NCBI GenBank assembly: GCA_017591395.1
Contig: WEDG01001377.1
Span: forward strand, 64,501-128,500
DNA: 64,000 nt
Direction: 5' to 3'
From: Schistocephalus solidus
Lineage: Eukaryota > Platyhelminthes > Cestoda > Diphyllobothriidea > Diphyllobothriidae
Made by a program: the position numbers and the translations under genes. The notes under the pieces were generated by a model. It searched no databases. It was given only the letters and a program-made list of their open reading frames with translations, and was not told the DNA's origin. Positions 38,555 through 50,989 of this stretch are shown in pieces. The number at the start of each line of letters is the position of its first letter. Within the stretch, counting starts at the first letter, position 1.

Positions 38555-40865
38555 CGATCATGTCGGCCTATTATAAATTTGTTAATGGGACTCACATTTT
38601 CGCTTTATAGGGTAAGCATGGCGTAAAGAAACGGGAATCTTTACTCTTCCGAAAAGTAACCATATAACCATCAACTTTTAAGTCATCGAGGCAGTTCCTA
38701 TTCCTATTCACGTACTTTGGGAAATTGCCCTTGTTTAATTTCCTTGAATCCTAAGTTCAAACGCAACGCTAGCTGCTCTCATCTCCTCTTGACGCTAACT
38801 CCGCTAATTCATGTCACATTTGACGAAAGGTAAGAATATACACCAAAGACCGAATTTAAAAATCAGTCAATGCGTTTATTTTAATCCGCATTTTGTAATT
38901 GTTTATTATTAAACGACATAAGAGTTTTAAGTATACGAATGCGAATGCAATTTACTTATGAGATTCCATCTGCCAAGCATATCATTATAAAATTCAAATT
39001 ATTTTAAAAAATAAATTTAGTGGACCAAACCGCAAATGCTTTTGATGTTACTGTCCAAAAAAAACAACATCAGATATCTTTAAAATACATCAGACGTTTC
39101 TCTTGCTGCAAAACTACTCCTAAAAGCTGCTTTAAAAATCACGTGGTTTACCGCAAACTCCACATTCACAACACATTCCAAATTTTCTGAAAATATATCT
39201 TTTCTTGTATTCAAAGGATTTCATGATTTCATTTATAATGTTTTTCAACCTGAACCCGTAAAATGGTGTGCGCAGATTGCATCAAACAGAGTATATCCTC
39301 TTCAGTCCTGAATTATTTTTTATTAGATTCTACAAATTGCATATTTGGCAATGTAAACAATATTTTATACTTTAGTTTTTTTCCTAGTAAGAGTATTCCA
39401 GAAAACTTGCTTTTTCCCTTCCCTACTATCTTTTCGTTATTCACAAAAACGTTTTTTTGGCTTATCAATTAGATAAGTTTCCTTTTTAGAGTCTAAAACA
39501 GAGACATAATGTTTTTCATTTGGAGTGGTAAACCATGTTTATCTATAAATGTGAATATATAACTACATTTGAAGATAGCATCTGCAACGAAAGGCTCATC
39601 TGTTTGTGAAAGGCTCCTCGAAGGCCAATGGATTATGCACGGCTATGTCTACTTATCCTGAATTATAATGTAAAGAACACTGAAAATATTAAATGTTGTT
39701 TTTTTAGGAAAACAATCATAATTGGTGTGCGTAACATATGTTCAAATCTGTGAATTCTATATATAGCTGCTATTTTCGCCATAATTATACACATTTTTAC
39801 AAATATGCTTTTAACATTCTCGGTACTAAATAGAAACACGTAAAGCAAAAGGAAAGGAAAATTAGAATTTATTTTCTTTTGGTTTGATATGTAGTTCTGG
39901 TCTTTACACATTCACCTTGAAAGAAATTTTTAGCGTATGCAACCGATACGGGATATATCATACTCTTAATTAGTCACGTAATATTAAATCAAATGTAGCA
40001 TTATTTAACTTGACATTTTTGAGTTAAATAACGTAATCGTAGATTATTCAGCTCAGAGAATTATTTATAACGTTATATCTGGATGCTTGTCAAGCCTTAA
40101 TTTTCCATTCGATCTCTCATGCTGCCGAGGTTCTCATTTTCCGCATGCTTATATGCCTAAAAACTTTCTTTAATAATATGAACATTTCATGCGACACGAC
40201 GAAGTCTATATAACTCTGGCACATTTTCAAGTTTTCTGCAAAACAAAACCATCCTTGCACTCAAAAAAGAAGGCACGCGAATGACATTTTAGTAATTGTA
40301 CTTCTGATTGTCCTAACAATTTGAAAGCGCAAATAACGTACCCAAAAAGAAAACTTCCACACGCATGGTTAAATAACCAGCAAAATGAATTAAAAGGCCA
40401 CAATGTACGCACGTGGCTGACGAATCATTGCAAATAATCAATACTAAAGCACATACTCCAGCGGGTCCAATCAGGTTAGAATGTAAATGACTTCAAGATA
40501 AAGCTGAAAATCAAAAGATAGCCGAAAAATACCTTCTTAAATTAAAGAGCATAGCAGATTCTGTAAAGATAACGGATTAACCGTTTACTCATGAAGACCT
40601 TAGAAATTTTTTTTAAAGTTTTTGGTACTTGCCAACGGGGTATAATAGATGGATATGGCGCAATCACGGCCAGCAAATCGGGTGCTACCGACGCACCTCA
40701 AACGTGATCTTTCGGATAACACTCCTTTCACTGGCGTCATGCATCTATTGAATTTATGGTTATCTCTCCCTTAAATCATATTGCTGATATGATGCAGGTC
40801 ATGAAAACTAACGAAAATTCTCAATTATTAAGCCGTTTCAGATGAACAAATTAAGCAAATGAGAA
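38555..40865. other. Intergenic, AT-rich, no supported gene
   Basis: Only short chance-like open frames (for example 39263-39472 and 39663-39911). Nothing recognised. Confidence 0.4.
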
Positions 40866-40869
40866 GTTA

Positions 40870-41720
40870 ATTTTAGGGGTAATTTTTGAAATGAATTAAA
40901 AGCTGAACCAATGACATTAAACGAATTGTGGTGCATTTTTGAACATCGGATAAAAAGCCTACTAAGACAAAATCAGTCAAACGCGTTACCTTGTGCAAAT
41001 ACACATAGGATCTGTAGTAGCACTCGATTGCATGCTCGAAAACAAGAAAAGGAGGATCTCGGCGATGGACAACTAGTTTGTGTTCGTTGATATGGGTGCC
41101 CAAAAGTCAACCTGTATGACCAACCAACACACATAAACAATTTGCGCATGGGATGCAATAAGGTACGCTTTTGTGTTGCTCTTCGGAGATGGGATCCTTA
41201 ATGCACGTTAGTTCTCTGCGAAGTGATAATGCTGGCTTGTGGCAACGTGAAAACTGAAGCTGCTTAACAGTCAGTCAATTGCTACAGAAATTCGCTGCAT
41301 ATATGGCAGGAAGTGAAATTTCCATGCAAAATGTCTCCGTTTGAGGTCAAGCCATGCAGTTTTGCGTGGCGCCTGAGACAGTATTTTATAAAACTGATCA
41401 GATAGACGTAAGATCGAAACATTCGATACAGGTAAGCTAATTCTCTCTTAGGAAGACGTTGAGCGATAGGTCCGGTGAAACATAGTTTGGATGGAATTCT
41501 TTTGTGAGCAGCGGAGCAATTGATTTTATAATTAAGTATAATATTATTATTACATTCTTTTCTTTGTATGGTTTTTGCGACGTTACCAGCACTCAGCCTT
41601 TGTATACTCAGGTCCATGAACGGCAGGATCTCACATACCGCGTCTTCACGAATGACTCTTATGGCTAGGAAAACATCATTTAGCTTCTAATGTAGCCACT
41701 CGGCTTCGAAATACTTTATG
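40870..41720 (-). mobile_element. Penelope-like element 3' fragment: RT thumb to GIY-YIG endonuclease
   Basis: On the minus strand from about 41650 downwards the sequence reads LPFMDLSIQRLSAGNVAKTI, NIILNYKINCSAAHKR and RELAYLYRMFRSYVY. Then come DPISEEQHKSVPYCIPCANC, VGHTG and LLGTHINEHKLVVHRRDPPF. This is the PLE C-terminus: the F-[LM]-D-x-x-I-x-R block, the thumb, and the cysteine-bearing lead into the GIY-YIG core (V-G-x-T-G-x-x-L-x-T-x-I-x-E-H). Frame changes and an in-frame stop in the VGHTG segment show it is dead. The wording identifies a lineage different from the 20.7/27.3 kb copies and the 36.2/51.0 kb copies. The open frames at 41282-41617 and 40873-41158 are its pieces. Confidence 0.88.
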
Positions 41721-41724
41721 GTGT

Positions 41725-42120
41725 TAAATGTGTTAGCTACATAGTTTAAGCTACATTTTGGGCTTTCTTATTACTGCTGTACCAGTTCGATGAGTTGTCC
41801 TACCATAGTGAGCCCTTTGAGGTTCTATTTACCCTACTGGTCGTACATATTGTCATATTGACAGGAATTCTGAAAGTGGCTTTGGAGCACTTCAATGATA
41901 TGCTACTTTGGGAACGTGACAAGCTTTTCCTGTTACCATTGGGTTAAGCATTCAATTGCAAAGTCATTTGCTATGAACGAGAATAGTGCGAAAATTTCAA
42001 AAGGATGGAAAAATTATTTTACCCTTACATTAAATCAATGGATTCTACAGAGGATTGCTGTAGGCTCTTAATGATATATTCAGCTGTTTGGGATCTCTGT
42101 GTGGTTAAGGATATATATAT

Positions 42121-42151
<31 letters not shown>

Positions 42152-43795
42152 GGTAAAATAGTCAGCATTTTGTATAGAAAACATAAAAATTCAAAGGAAA
42201 TTAGACAAGCAAAGAAATCTCATTAAAACTATGAATTAAATGTTATCTAAATTTCTGAATGATAAAAAAATAAACATGCTAAACCTGATCACAAGAAAAT
42301 AAAATAATTTAAGCTTAATTATGTAAACCGGCTTAATTTACACACCAAATAATCAAAGGTTGTTAGTAATTAGCCATTGCGCAATTTCTTCAGTCTGTTC
42401 ACTTAATGCTAAATTGTCTGCCAGCGTATTGATCTTGACCTCAGATTTATTATTTAAAATGCATAACTCGTAACACAAAAGTAAAATATTTAAGATCTTT
42501 ATATGGTATTGAGCAAAGAAATTTTGACTTCAGATAGACTGCAAAAATTAGGGCCATACACATTGCAAAGATCCCTGAGTTATATGTTGTACTACCTGTT
42601 ACAGCATCGAAAACTGTGGTAGTCTGGCACAGAAGACCACACGGCTATACCTGAAATTATGCAAATATATTTGATCAATTCACTAAAGGCAGATAGTTTT
42701 GTCAAAAAATACCGATTTTAAAGTTGGAGGCAAGAAATGCACGCCAATAATGAAAATAGAACTCGAATACATTATACATTTATTTACAATAAAGACTTGC
42801 CTGGTTGCCATGAGCTATTTTTAAAGAAAAATTCCAGACAGTCACTTTGAGCAATCAGCACATAAAGCACAGCCGGAGTCTTGGTAAAAGGCTTAGTTTT
42901 ATACTTAGAATTCAATACCATACCGACTTCCACAGATGACGGTTTAAGTGAAGGGAATAATAGAGGACATGCCAAGATGCATTACAGAAGATAAACAGGC
43001 TAAGAAGAACAATTAAAAGCCACAGTCGAACTACAGGCGCGGTGACTGTTTTAAGGTTACAATATCTGTTCCAATGGTAAGAGAAAAAAAGTTTTTTTTA
43101 AATGAAAATGAAGACCCTTTTGATGTTTCTGAAGCTCAACAATTGAAGTGACCAGAAAACACTCATGAAAAACTAAGACCAGTCTTTCTATAAATTATAC
43201 ATGCATTAAACTGAAGAACGATTTAAATATAAATAAAAAAAATGGTGGCATATTCTTCTTTTAAAAGCAAAACTACACTTTCGTGATTAGTAATGCATAG
43301 ACAACTCAGATAGTATTTTTATCAAAGGTTTATAATTTATAATTATGTTTTTTTAAAATTAGACAACATGTTCATTTTGAATAATGAAATGCAATTGCAC
43401 GTGTTTTGTTGAATTTTTGAAATGGTTGAGAGTGAAAATAATTTTTTGTTGCTTTTTATGAGGGACTATGATTTATGCGTATTCAAAAAGTCCGGATTTA
43501 AAACAATTTTTTACAATGGTTTTCTATTTACAAAGTACTTATTTTAGGACCAAGAACAAATTTCTACAAATTTTGACTTAATTGTAAAGGAGAGACTACC
43601 AAAATATGCACAATATTATTTTGGTATTTTTAATATTTTATCCAAAAGTAAAAATGAAGTTCTTTAGGAGCAAAGTAACTTTTCGTTTGTGAATTTTCGA
43701 ATCTGCTCCCCCCAGTTCGTTTTCAGCAGCAAAAACACCAGGGTAGGGCTGTGAATTTCTTGATGCACTGAACTCAGACGAGACATGTACATATG
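41725..43795. other. Intergenic with a (TA)n microsatellite
   Basis: Apart from the TA run at 42111-42152, nothing is recognised. The 42005-42226 open frame simply reads through the microsatellite. Confidence 0.4.
42111..42152. repeat. (TA)n microsatellite
   Basis: About 42 bp of alternating TA, broken once by an extra A. Confidence 0.95.
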
Positions 43796-43799
43796 AAAC

Positions 43800-43905
43800 A
43801 TTATAAAAACCAACTTAGATTCAAAAAATATGCAAATGCGTTGGTGATATCTCACATCGTCAGGCGACAAAAGATCATCGTCCAGCGCTGACGTCTGCTT
43901 CTTCC
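43800..43905 (-). repeat. Possible PLE-end relic with CTGACGA motif
   Basis: The minus strand has CTGACGA followed by GTGAGATATCAC, a short stem-loop, then CAACGC where GAAACG would be expected in a hammerhead, and an AT-rich tail. The layout resembles the PLE ends at 36.2, 38.5 and 52.5 kb. The 100-codon minus-strand open frame at 43664-43966 covers it and is not credible as a gene on current evidence. Confidence 0.2.
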
Positions 43906-43909
43906 TAAA

Positions 43910-46900
43910 GTCAAAATATAGGTGCTCTGTTTCACAGAGGGGAGCATAAAATATTTCCTTCCTCAAGATATAGCTGGTAAATCAATGGTATCCCTAGTTG
44001 ATATTTCATGAATGAGATATTTACGTTTCTTCAGAATTATAATTATTCAGACGCTCAGCAATAGGAAATAAACCTGATTTTATTCTGTAAAGAAACAATA
44101 AAAAAGGGGATTTTAAGCTTTGCAAATTAAAATAAAATCTGCAGTTTGTGTGCAAATTTCACGCATATGCTCTGAGTAATTTTATTTTTGTGAAATATGC
44201 AAGCATTATAATAAATAAGAATGAAGCTTCGTGTTTAACATTATAAATAGTTTCACATACTCCTAGTGCACCTCAGTCCTATGAAAAGCAACATATATGA
44301 TAATAAGTGCTCTTGTCCCGACAGTGCAAATGTGAATCAGTAAGGTGTCTTTACTTTCAAGCTGCTAATGGCTTATGTAATTTTAGATGTTTGTCAAAGG
44401 ACGTCAATAACAGAAGTAACTTTTGTTGACCTTAACGGTACTTTTCAAAGGGATAAAGCATGCAACGCTAAAGTAAGAGCCTACTTGCTTTCATATCTTG
44501 AATTCGGTGAAAATAATTCATTTTACTGGGGTAAAATTCGAGTTGTAAATTATGTATTATCCTCCCTTATTACTTTCTTTATTTTCACTGAACTAAAACT
44601 ATTTAATCACCTTATTGGGTGTATAACTTATCTATAGAGATGCTGACGTTTTTGTCCAACAATCTGAGCTGACGTGACTTAAAATTCAAAGCAATGCTTG
44701 TTTAAATCTACCGATGGTAAGTAAATCCTGCTATTTCGCAGAGAAGTATGCCAAGAGGTCCAAAATGCATATTTCCAATCAAAGAAATACTTGCTTACAA
44801 TTTGAATCAACAAGAGTATTATGTATATGCAATACGCTTGTTTTCAAACTCAGACCCTTTGCAGATATATTGCATGCTTTGAACGTGCCCAATAAAGTGC
44901 AAAAAACACACTGGACGAACATTTTTGTTTGAATCCTGTAAAGATAAATCCTTAAGTTCTTTCATCTGAAAGTTGTCTTGGGTTGAAATTTATGTAAAAG
45001 CAATTTGAAAAACAGATGTCTGAAAAAACGCTTGATAAGACATAGGAGAGAAAACAGGTAAAGATTGTTTGTTTCTCCTTTCCGCTAGTAACTAAGAAGC
45101 AAAATCAAAACACCATTTTTCAAAAGAAAATCGTTTCTATTATATTGCACCACTATCTGACCCTTTGGATGAAATGTTGTTATCAAAAGAATAATTTGCT
45201 CGCTTTTTGCAATCAAATTCAAAAGCCATATACATTATTTCATAAAATGTATCTCAAAAAATTACAGAGTTCCCAGCGTCAAGAAAGTTTTAATATGGGC
45301 CTAGTTACTGATAGGAAAGTACCCATTCTTCTGGTTAACACGGATTGAAGGAAAACTTTAAGCGTTTACTCTTTACCTTGGAGTTGGTTGTCTTCATCCG
45401 AACCTGGGTGACAAAATGGACAAAAAACGTTAGACTGGTCATTTCCCGCTTGTCATTTTGCATCGTACATTAATGAGCGCAATCGCTGGAACGCAATTAA
45501 CCGTTGAGATGAATTCACTTGGTTTGTACGTAATTTTACTTAAAAAATCATGTCTCAGATACAGACCATGGCTTATCCGCTATGGTCAGATATACTGAAG
45601 AGCAGCTGAGAATTTTGATTTGAAACGCACGTTTGGGCTTAGTGTCCGAAGTTACACATTAAGATCTAATTTCCTATGTCCGATTTGTCATCTCGAGAGA
45701 GCAGTGATTTCTTACCTCCTATAACGGTCTATTTTTTGCTCCATTTCCTAAGCCATTTAATTGTCCATCATGAAACGAGCATATTACCAGATATACCGCA
45801 TGAGTAACAATTCCAAATGCAAAAACATTTTATAAATCCCTTGAATCATTATTTGACCTGGGGCAGTGCCAAGTATTCAACGAATAACAATAATGTATTT
45901 ATCAGCAAAAACATTGTTTTCAATTTTACTGCACTGGAAAAAGCATAAACCCCCTTTGTCCAATAATCACTCACAACAGTCGTAGCCTGCTAGTATGTAT
46001 TTTGTCTCGCATTAATTTATTTAGGAAATGTAACGTTAACTATAATGATGTCTTTCAAAGTATAAGTAAAAACTGTTATCCAATCTTTTATCCTTTGCTT
46101 AATGAATAATTTTATTTCAAGAATGTCTTGCATTTGGTCTTGTGGTTTTATTAGCTTAGTTTTCCTACTATAACCAATTATGCCAAACATAAGGCTATTT
46201 TAAATAGCCTAAAAAGAAAAATTATCATATAATAGTTGTGATATTTATATGTAGATAATACAAAATGGTCTTTTTATGTGATAATGGTTATGCTGGTAGT
46301 GCAAATTTGTGTTTCTTTTATTTATTGGTTTGGAAATATATGCAGTCTGGATGACAAATTACACCCTGAATCACGTTTCTCAAACTTTTATAATCCTCAT
46401 GAATCCGCAATTCATTCGAAAGTTTTTTTCACGTTAAAAACGCAGCGAAAATGTTCAAAGCATAAAGAAACTTTCGAAATTCTTAATTCCCTTTATGTCG
46501 AATTTGTTTTGAAGAGATTATTTCTGAAATTGAAATGTCAAGCCAGAATTCGACCCAGATAGTGGTCATTCACATGCACGTTCGTTTTTAGGAAACATTT
46601 TTTTATGCCGCCTGCAATGAGAAAAGACTGTGTGCCACCTAGAAAAATCTTTCCAACTAATTGACAGTAAAGAATATAACGCCCAACTGTGCATTTTTGT
46701 GAACCTAAAAATATAAATTACAATATTTTACTGTATAACAGACAAACGATTGAAAGACAAAAATGCGTTTGGTACTGAAAAAGATATTTTAAGATGCCTT
46801 GGCACACAAAATTGAGAAATGCGGGGATAACATGAAAAACAAATCATGCCTGCTTAATTGTCCTGCATCTTGACTAGTAATTTTAATGAAATAAGTTGCT

Positions 46901-48930
46901 TTGGATATCATTTGACGTTTTATTGTTTTCTTTTCAGCAAATATTCTTTACCACTGTGTAACGCAGAACAATGACCTTACTCTCACGAAGGTTCAGATGC
47001 ATAAATTTATTCATGTCTGTGGGACAGGTTTACTTTTAATTCCTTGGAGAGTTTGGCGATTTGGCTAAGCTTGCATGCAAATAAGGTGGTAGCAGTTATG
47101 TTAACTCGTATTCATCTCAACCAACGAAAAGCAGATCTTGTGTACGTGATATTAATTTTCAAATTCATGGTATTGTATATCATACACGCTGTCAAAATGT
47201 TGGATTGAAACCGTTTATTCTACCACAACCGGAAGTAAAATACTTACAAATTCGTACCCACGTCATGGTTTCACTTCTGTTTTTTTATGCAGTGCGCTAA
47301 ATCACAGCTGCCATTGTTTAAAACCCAAACGAAAATAGTGGTTGACAAGTACCCCAGAATTCCTAAGAAGACATCCAAAAGATATATTAGGTCATTTTTC
47401 CAGAATATAGCCATTAAAAACATAGAAAAAAGCAAAAAAAACTGAAAGTGTTCGAATAAATAATAGGCAAGAAGGTGCCAGTGTCCGCTAGACACAAGAA
47501 AATTTACCATATGTGCTCATCAGAACTTTTGTCAGAACTGAAAAAAGAATATAGTAGTTTACTTTCAATTTCCAAACGTTTATGAATAAGGTCATTCTGA
47601 ATGGAATCCTGACCAGAGTACGCGTTTTCTTTACTAAAACGTATAAGTGTTACAATCACGCAGTTTGGAAGACGTCTAACTTATGTGATGAGGTTTTCAT
47701 TTTATCCCCCGTTTTAAGTGGAAGCACAAAGAAAGGTGTTGGAAAACTCTGCCAAAGAAAAATTATACCCATAGCCTATCTGGTTGATCTGGTCATCAAT
47801 ATTGTTCAGCAGCACATTATTCGTGGAAAATGGTGGAAATTTCGTTGATAGCGAAAGTTTTGAAAATTATTAAAAATATTTTGGTCACAATGCCAATAAA
47901 CTATTATTGTTATAAGGCATGACACTAAAAGTAATTATTAGAAAACACCGAGCTTTGAGTTTGTGGCCTCTGATAAATTTTATTTTATTCAACAAAAGAT
48001 TTACAAGACGCTCACTGCAAGTAGTTTCAACTTTGACAAAAGGCTAAATAAAAACAATAAATGGCGCGTTTTCTCTGCAGTCTAATACGTAACCGGATTA
48101 TGTGCACACTTTTAATAGCATAACTTTTTCTTGTATGTACTTTTAAAAAGAAAAATGACATGTATAATAAGGAATTATCAATTTAGAGTTTTTATTGTGA
48201 TAAACGAGCACCACCCCAACTGCGTTGAGGCATTACTTTAGACGTTCGGGCTTTGAAGCAGCCCCTTGTTCAGAGACCATATTTTACCTTTAAAGAGGGT
48301 GCACATTTCATTATTTAAGCGGTTTCTCCAAAAATTGATATTTTGGTGACAAAACGTAAATGTCCGCACAAAGAGACGGGTTTTTCGACATCTTTTGATC
48401 TGAGACTTCTTTAAGATGAACACAGACCAAAAAATGCTTGAAGTCAATGCTGAAAATCTATGCCAAATTATTAATTACCAACTATAATTAGCAATTCACT
48501 TGTATATTCTATCGTTCATTCGTGATTAAAAATTTCATACCTCGTATATTATTTCGGAAAACAGTATGAGTGATTAAATTCGTTTTTGAAACAAGCTTAG
48601 TCCATTAAAGATGTAAATTGTTCAACTTTGCAAATGTTGCTGAAATTTTGGGTTGGCAGAAATTTCCCTTGGTAAGATTTAGCGAATATTTAAAAAAAGA
48701 AAATGCACTACACAATCAGAATTAAATGGCTATCTATTCACGTTTTTGCATCACTTCCTAATCTTTAAATTTCTAAAGAAAACTATTACTGTTGTTAAAT
48801 GATCCAAGATGCTCACAGTAACTTTTCGCATTGTCATCATAATTATCCTTGGATGGATTTTTGTAAAACAAACACATACTTAAATTATTCTATTTAATAA
48901 ATATATAAATATTTTTATTATTTTGCATCA
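43910..48930. other. Intergenic, AT-rich, no supported gene
   Basis: Open frames up to 94 codons (44368-44637, 46278-46562, 47582-47848) show low-complexity AT-driven composition and no recognisable domain. Confidence 0.4.
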
Positions 48931-48934
48931 ATCG

Positions 48935-49105
48935 CTTACATTGTGAGAAGGCAGAGAGACTGGAGGATGCCAATTGTTTAATAAATGGCAGGAGAGGGGA
49001 GCCAATGAAGAGAGTATGAGGTAGTGGGCTAGAAAGAATTTGTGCCGGAGCAATTTGAACCTTCTATGTCGCAGCTAAAAAACCTTCATGCACGTCTAAA
49101 CCACT
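48935..49105 (-). repeat. tRNA-derived SINE relic
   Basis: The minus strand carries TGGTTTAGACG (49093-49103), a full match to the Pol III box A consensus. About 31 bp later GGTTCAAATTG (49051-49061) is a near match to box B. The spacing is tRNA-like. A less AT-rich body follows toward 48935. It is unrelated in wording to the satellite family. Real, functional tRNA identity is not supported because no acceptor stem is seen. Confidence 0.4.
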
Positions 49106-49109
49106 TAAT

Positions 49110-49690
49110 ATCTTAATAAAGCACGGACCTTGCTTTACCGTTGAAGAACCGCTACTAAGCTTGGTCATTTTCCTCACCCTCAACAGTGCTGACATAATGT
49201 GGTCTGACATATGTGCTTGCGATTTTAATTTAACCACTTGGGAACCAATTTGTATAAATCCGCACCTTAACCAAAGTTGCTGGATCCTAACCCAGGAAAG
49301 GTTGTGGGTGGTACGAACAATTAAAGCCGCAATATGATTGCGTGAGTCACTGACATGTTCTGAAGACTAAGTGAAGAAAATTGATAACGAAAGTGTTGCA
49401 AAATGTTTCGTTCAGAAGCTGCAAGTAATGATCGACTATAAGCTAATAAAGAAGAAGTACAGTAGATACTAGATTTCAAAACTAATGTTTTATAAAATAA
49501 GCTGTAATTCAGAAACCTTAATCGAAGAATGGAGATAATCCCGGTTCAAGAATAAATGCAAAGTAAAATAGACGTTTACCTAATATTTTGTGTGGTTTAA
49601 AATCTATTATCAACAAATACACAAGGATTCTATAAACAAAATCTTGTTCCTTTTCTTTAGGACACAAACAGCTACCTGAGCTATTTTTTA
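49110..49690. other. Intergenic, nothing recognised
   Basis: AT-rich to mixed sequence. The open frame at 49518-49724 runs into the TA microsatellite that flanks the next repeat copy. Confidence 0.4.
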
Positions 49691-49938
49691 CATATATATA
49701 TATATTTGATAGTATGTTGCTCACCGATCTGCTGAAGGAACATGTCTGTTACGTTGTGCCCTGGAGCTCAGACTAGAGCTCTCGCAGGCGGTCGCAGGGT
49801 TCGAATCCCAGGTGTGCCACACTTGGGATTGGGTATGACTTGCTGATGACGGCTTACAAGCCAGAAATGGCCATTCCGGTCTCCCTTGTCTTTGGCAGTT
49901 CCACTTTAACATACATATATATATATATTTATATAAAC
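49691..49938 (+). mobile_element. Solitary copy of the ribozyme-bearing SINE inserted in a TA microsatellite, modules rearranged
   Basis: TA-rich runs at 49691-49707 and 49910-49938 flank an insert at about 49716-49908. The left half (TGCTCACCGATCTGCT.. to GGCGGTCGCA) is the satellite's A module in the same orientation as in the 57-64 kb array. It is joined directly to GGGTTCGAATCCC (box B at 49798-49808) and then to the body read in the opposite orientation from the array (GGTGTGCCACAC.. to GGCAGTTCCA). In effect one strand reads a tRNA-like head, then the hammerhead, then the end. This could be the mobile SINE form from which the satellite unit was rearranged, or an inversion product. Confidence 0.8.
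49837..49881 (+). ncRNA. Hammerhead ribozyme (type I, minimal stem III), solitary copy
   Basis: In order: 5' stem I GACTTG, core CTGATGA, stem II GGCT-TACA-AGCC with a C.A pair next to the core, GAAA, and stem III ATGG/CCAT with no loop. Then come U17 and 3' stem I CCGGTC. Cleavage would fall after T at 49875. Stem I has one weak pair near the core (T opposite C). Hammerheads with such short stem III are known to work mainly as dimers. The highly conserved G10.1-C11.1 pair is missing, which may reduce activity. Confidence 0.65.
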
Positions 49939-49939
49939 A

Positions 49940-50985
49940 ATTCATTAACCAAATTACAGGTTAAAAGCCTTGGTTCTTTATTTAAGTGTATGGAGTTCAA
50001 GCATCATTCACAAAGTAAGATATTTTTCTTCGTTTGTAAATTATTTTGGACTAAATTAAATTCGCGATGGAGAAACATGCAACTTTATTTGAATGTTCCG
50101 GTTTGGAGATAGCTCCAAAATATATACAAATAATGACAAATATACATAAACTAGATAACTGTCAACGTTTTATACCTAAAATAAAGCTCACATTATAGCC
50201 TGCGTGTTGTCTTTGTGAATAAACGAAAAACTATTCCACAACTATCCAAACTTTACCAAATTTTAAGCAGTAACCTATTTGCGTAATTATGCATAGCTCC
50301 TAATAATGTTTTATATATATTGAGGCATTCTGAAATCAGCGTCTGGCTCGCAGAATTCGTGTTTTGCCGATGAATGGATGTTCAACTTCATATTAAAAAT
50401 ATAATTTTCTATAAAACCGAATATTATGTTTAATTTCCAGCAACGCCCCTGTCAATTTATGATTCTTGCTGGAGAGGATACTTTCAAAAATCACCTGATA
50501 TTCTATGTTTTTAGTTAATATTTTTATTTTTCTATCTTAAAGGCTCTTTTCATCACGAATTTCTCTAAAGGACCCCATAAGAAGAACAAATAGTGTAATT
50601 TGCATGTAAAAGATTAAACAGCAATTCTTCTGAATGAACAGTCTCTTTCATTGTTGATTGCAAAGCATAAAAAGACAGCTTGAAGTGCCTGTGTTTCAGG
50701 ACTTAAATAATTTTCTTCCATTTGCGTTTTCGATGATCACAGTATTAATTGCTTTTATACAAGTACTCTACATATGCTACGCTTATATATTTCAATTTCC
50801 CTGCTCACTACCAAGAAATGGAAATTTTTATATATATATATGTCTACTTCTGATACGACGGTTTGTCTTCGGGTTAAATTATAAGACAACAGCTGGTTTA
50901 TCTAAAATGCGTTGGTTGTTAATGGCTTACGTAACAGATAAAAATATTCATTTGTAATAAACAAGTTTTCTTTACAAAAATGTTC
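49940..50985. other. Intergenic, no supported gene
   Basis: AT-rich, with a short TA run near 50830. The 50658-50957 open frame is hydrophobic but AT-driven and lacks domain features. Confidence 0.4.
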
Positions 50986-50989
50986 GACA

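Noticed and set aside
43664..43966. Minus-strand 100-codon frame as a real gene
   Set aside because: The composition is attractive in part, but there is no start or splice context, no family, and it overlaps a probable PLE-end relic.
47500..47545. CTGATGAGCAC on the minus strand as a hammerhead
   Set aside because: No stem II and no GAAA in position; a chance occurrence of the 7-mer.
50658..50957. Hydrophobic 99-codon frame as a membrane protein
   Set aside because: AT-rich DNA readily gives hydrophobic frames. It includes a TA run and shows no conserved motif or splice context.
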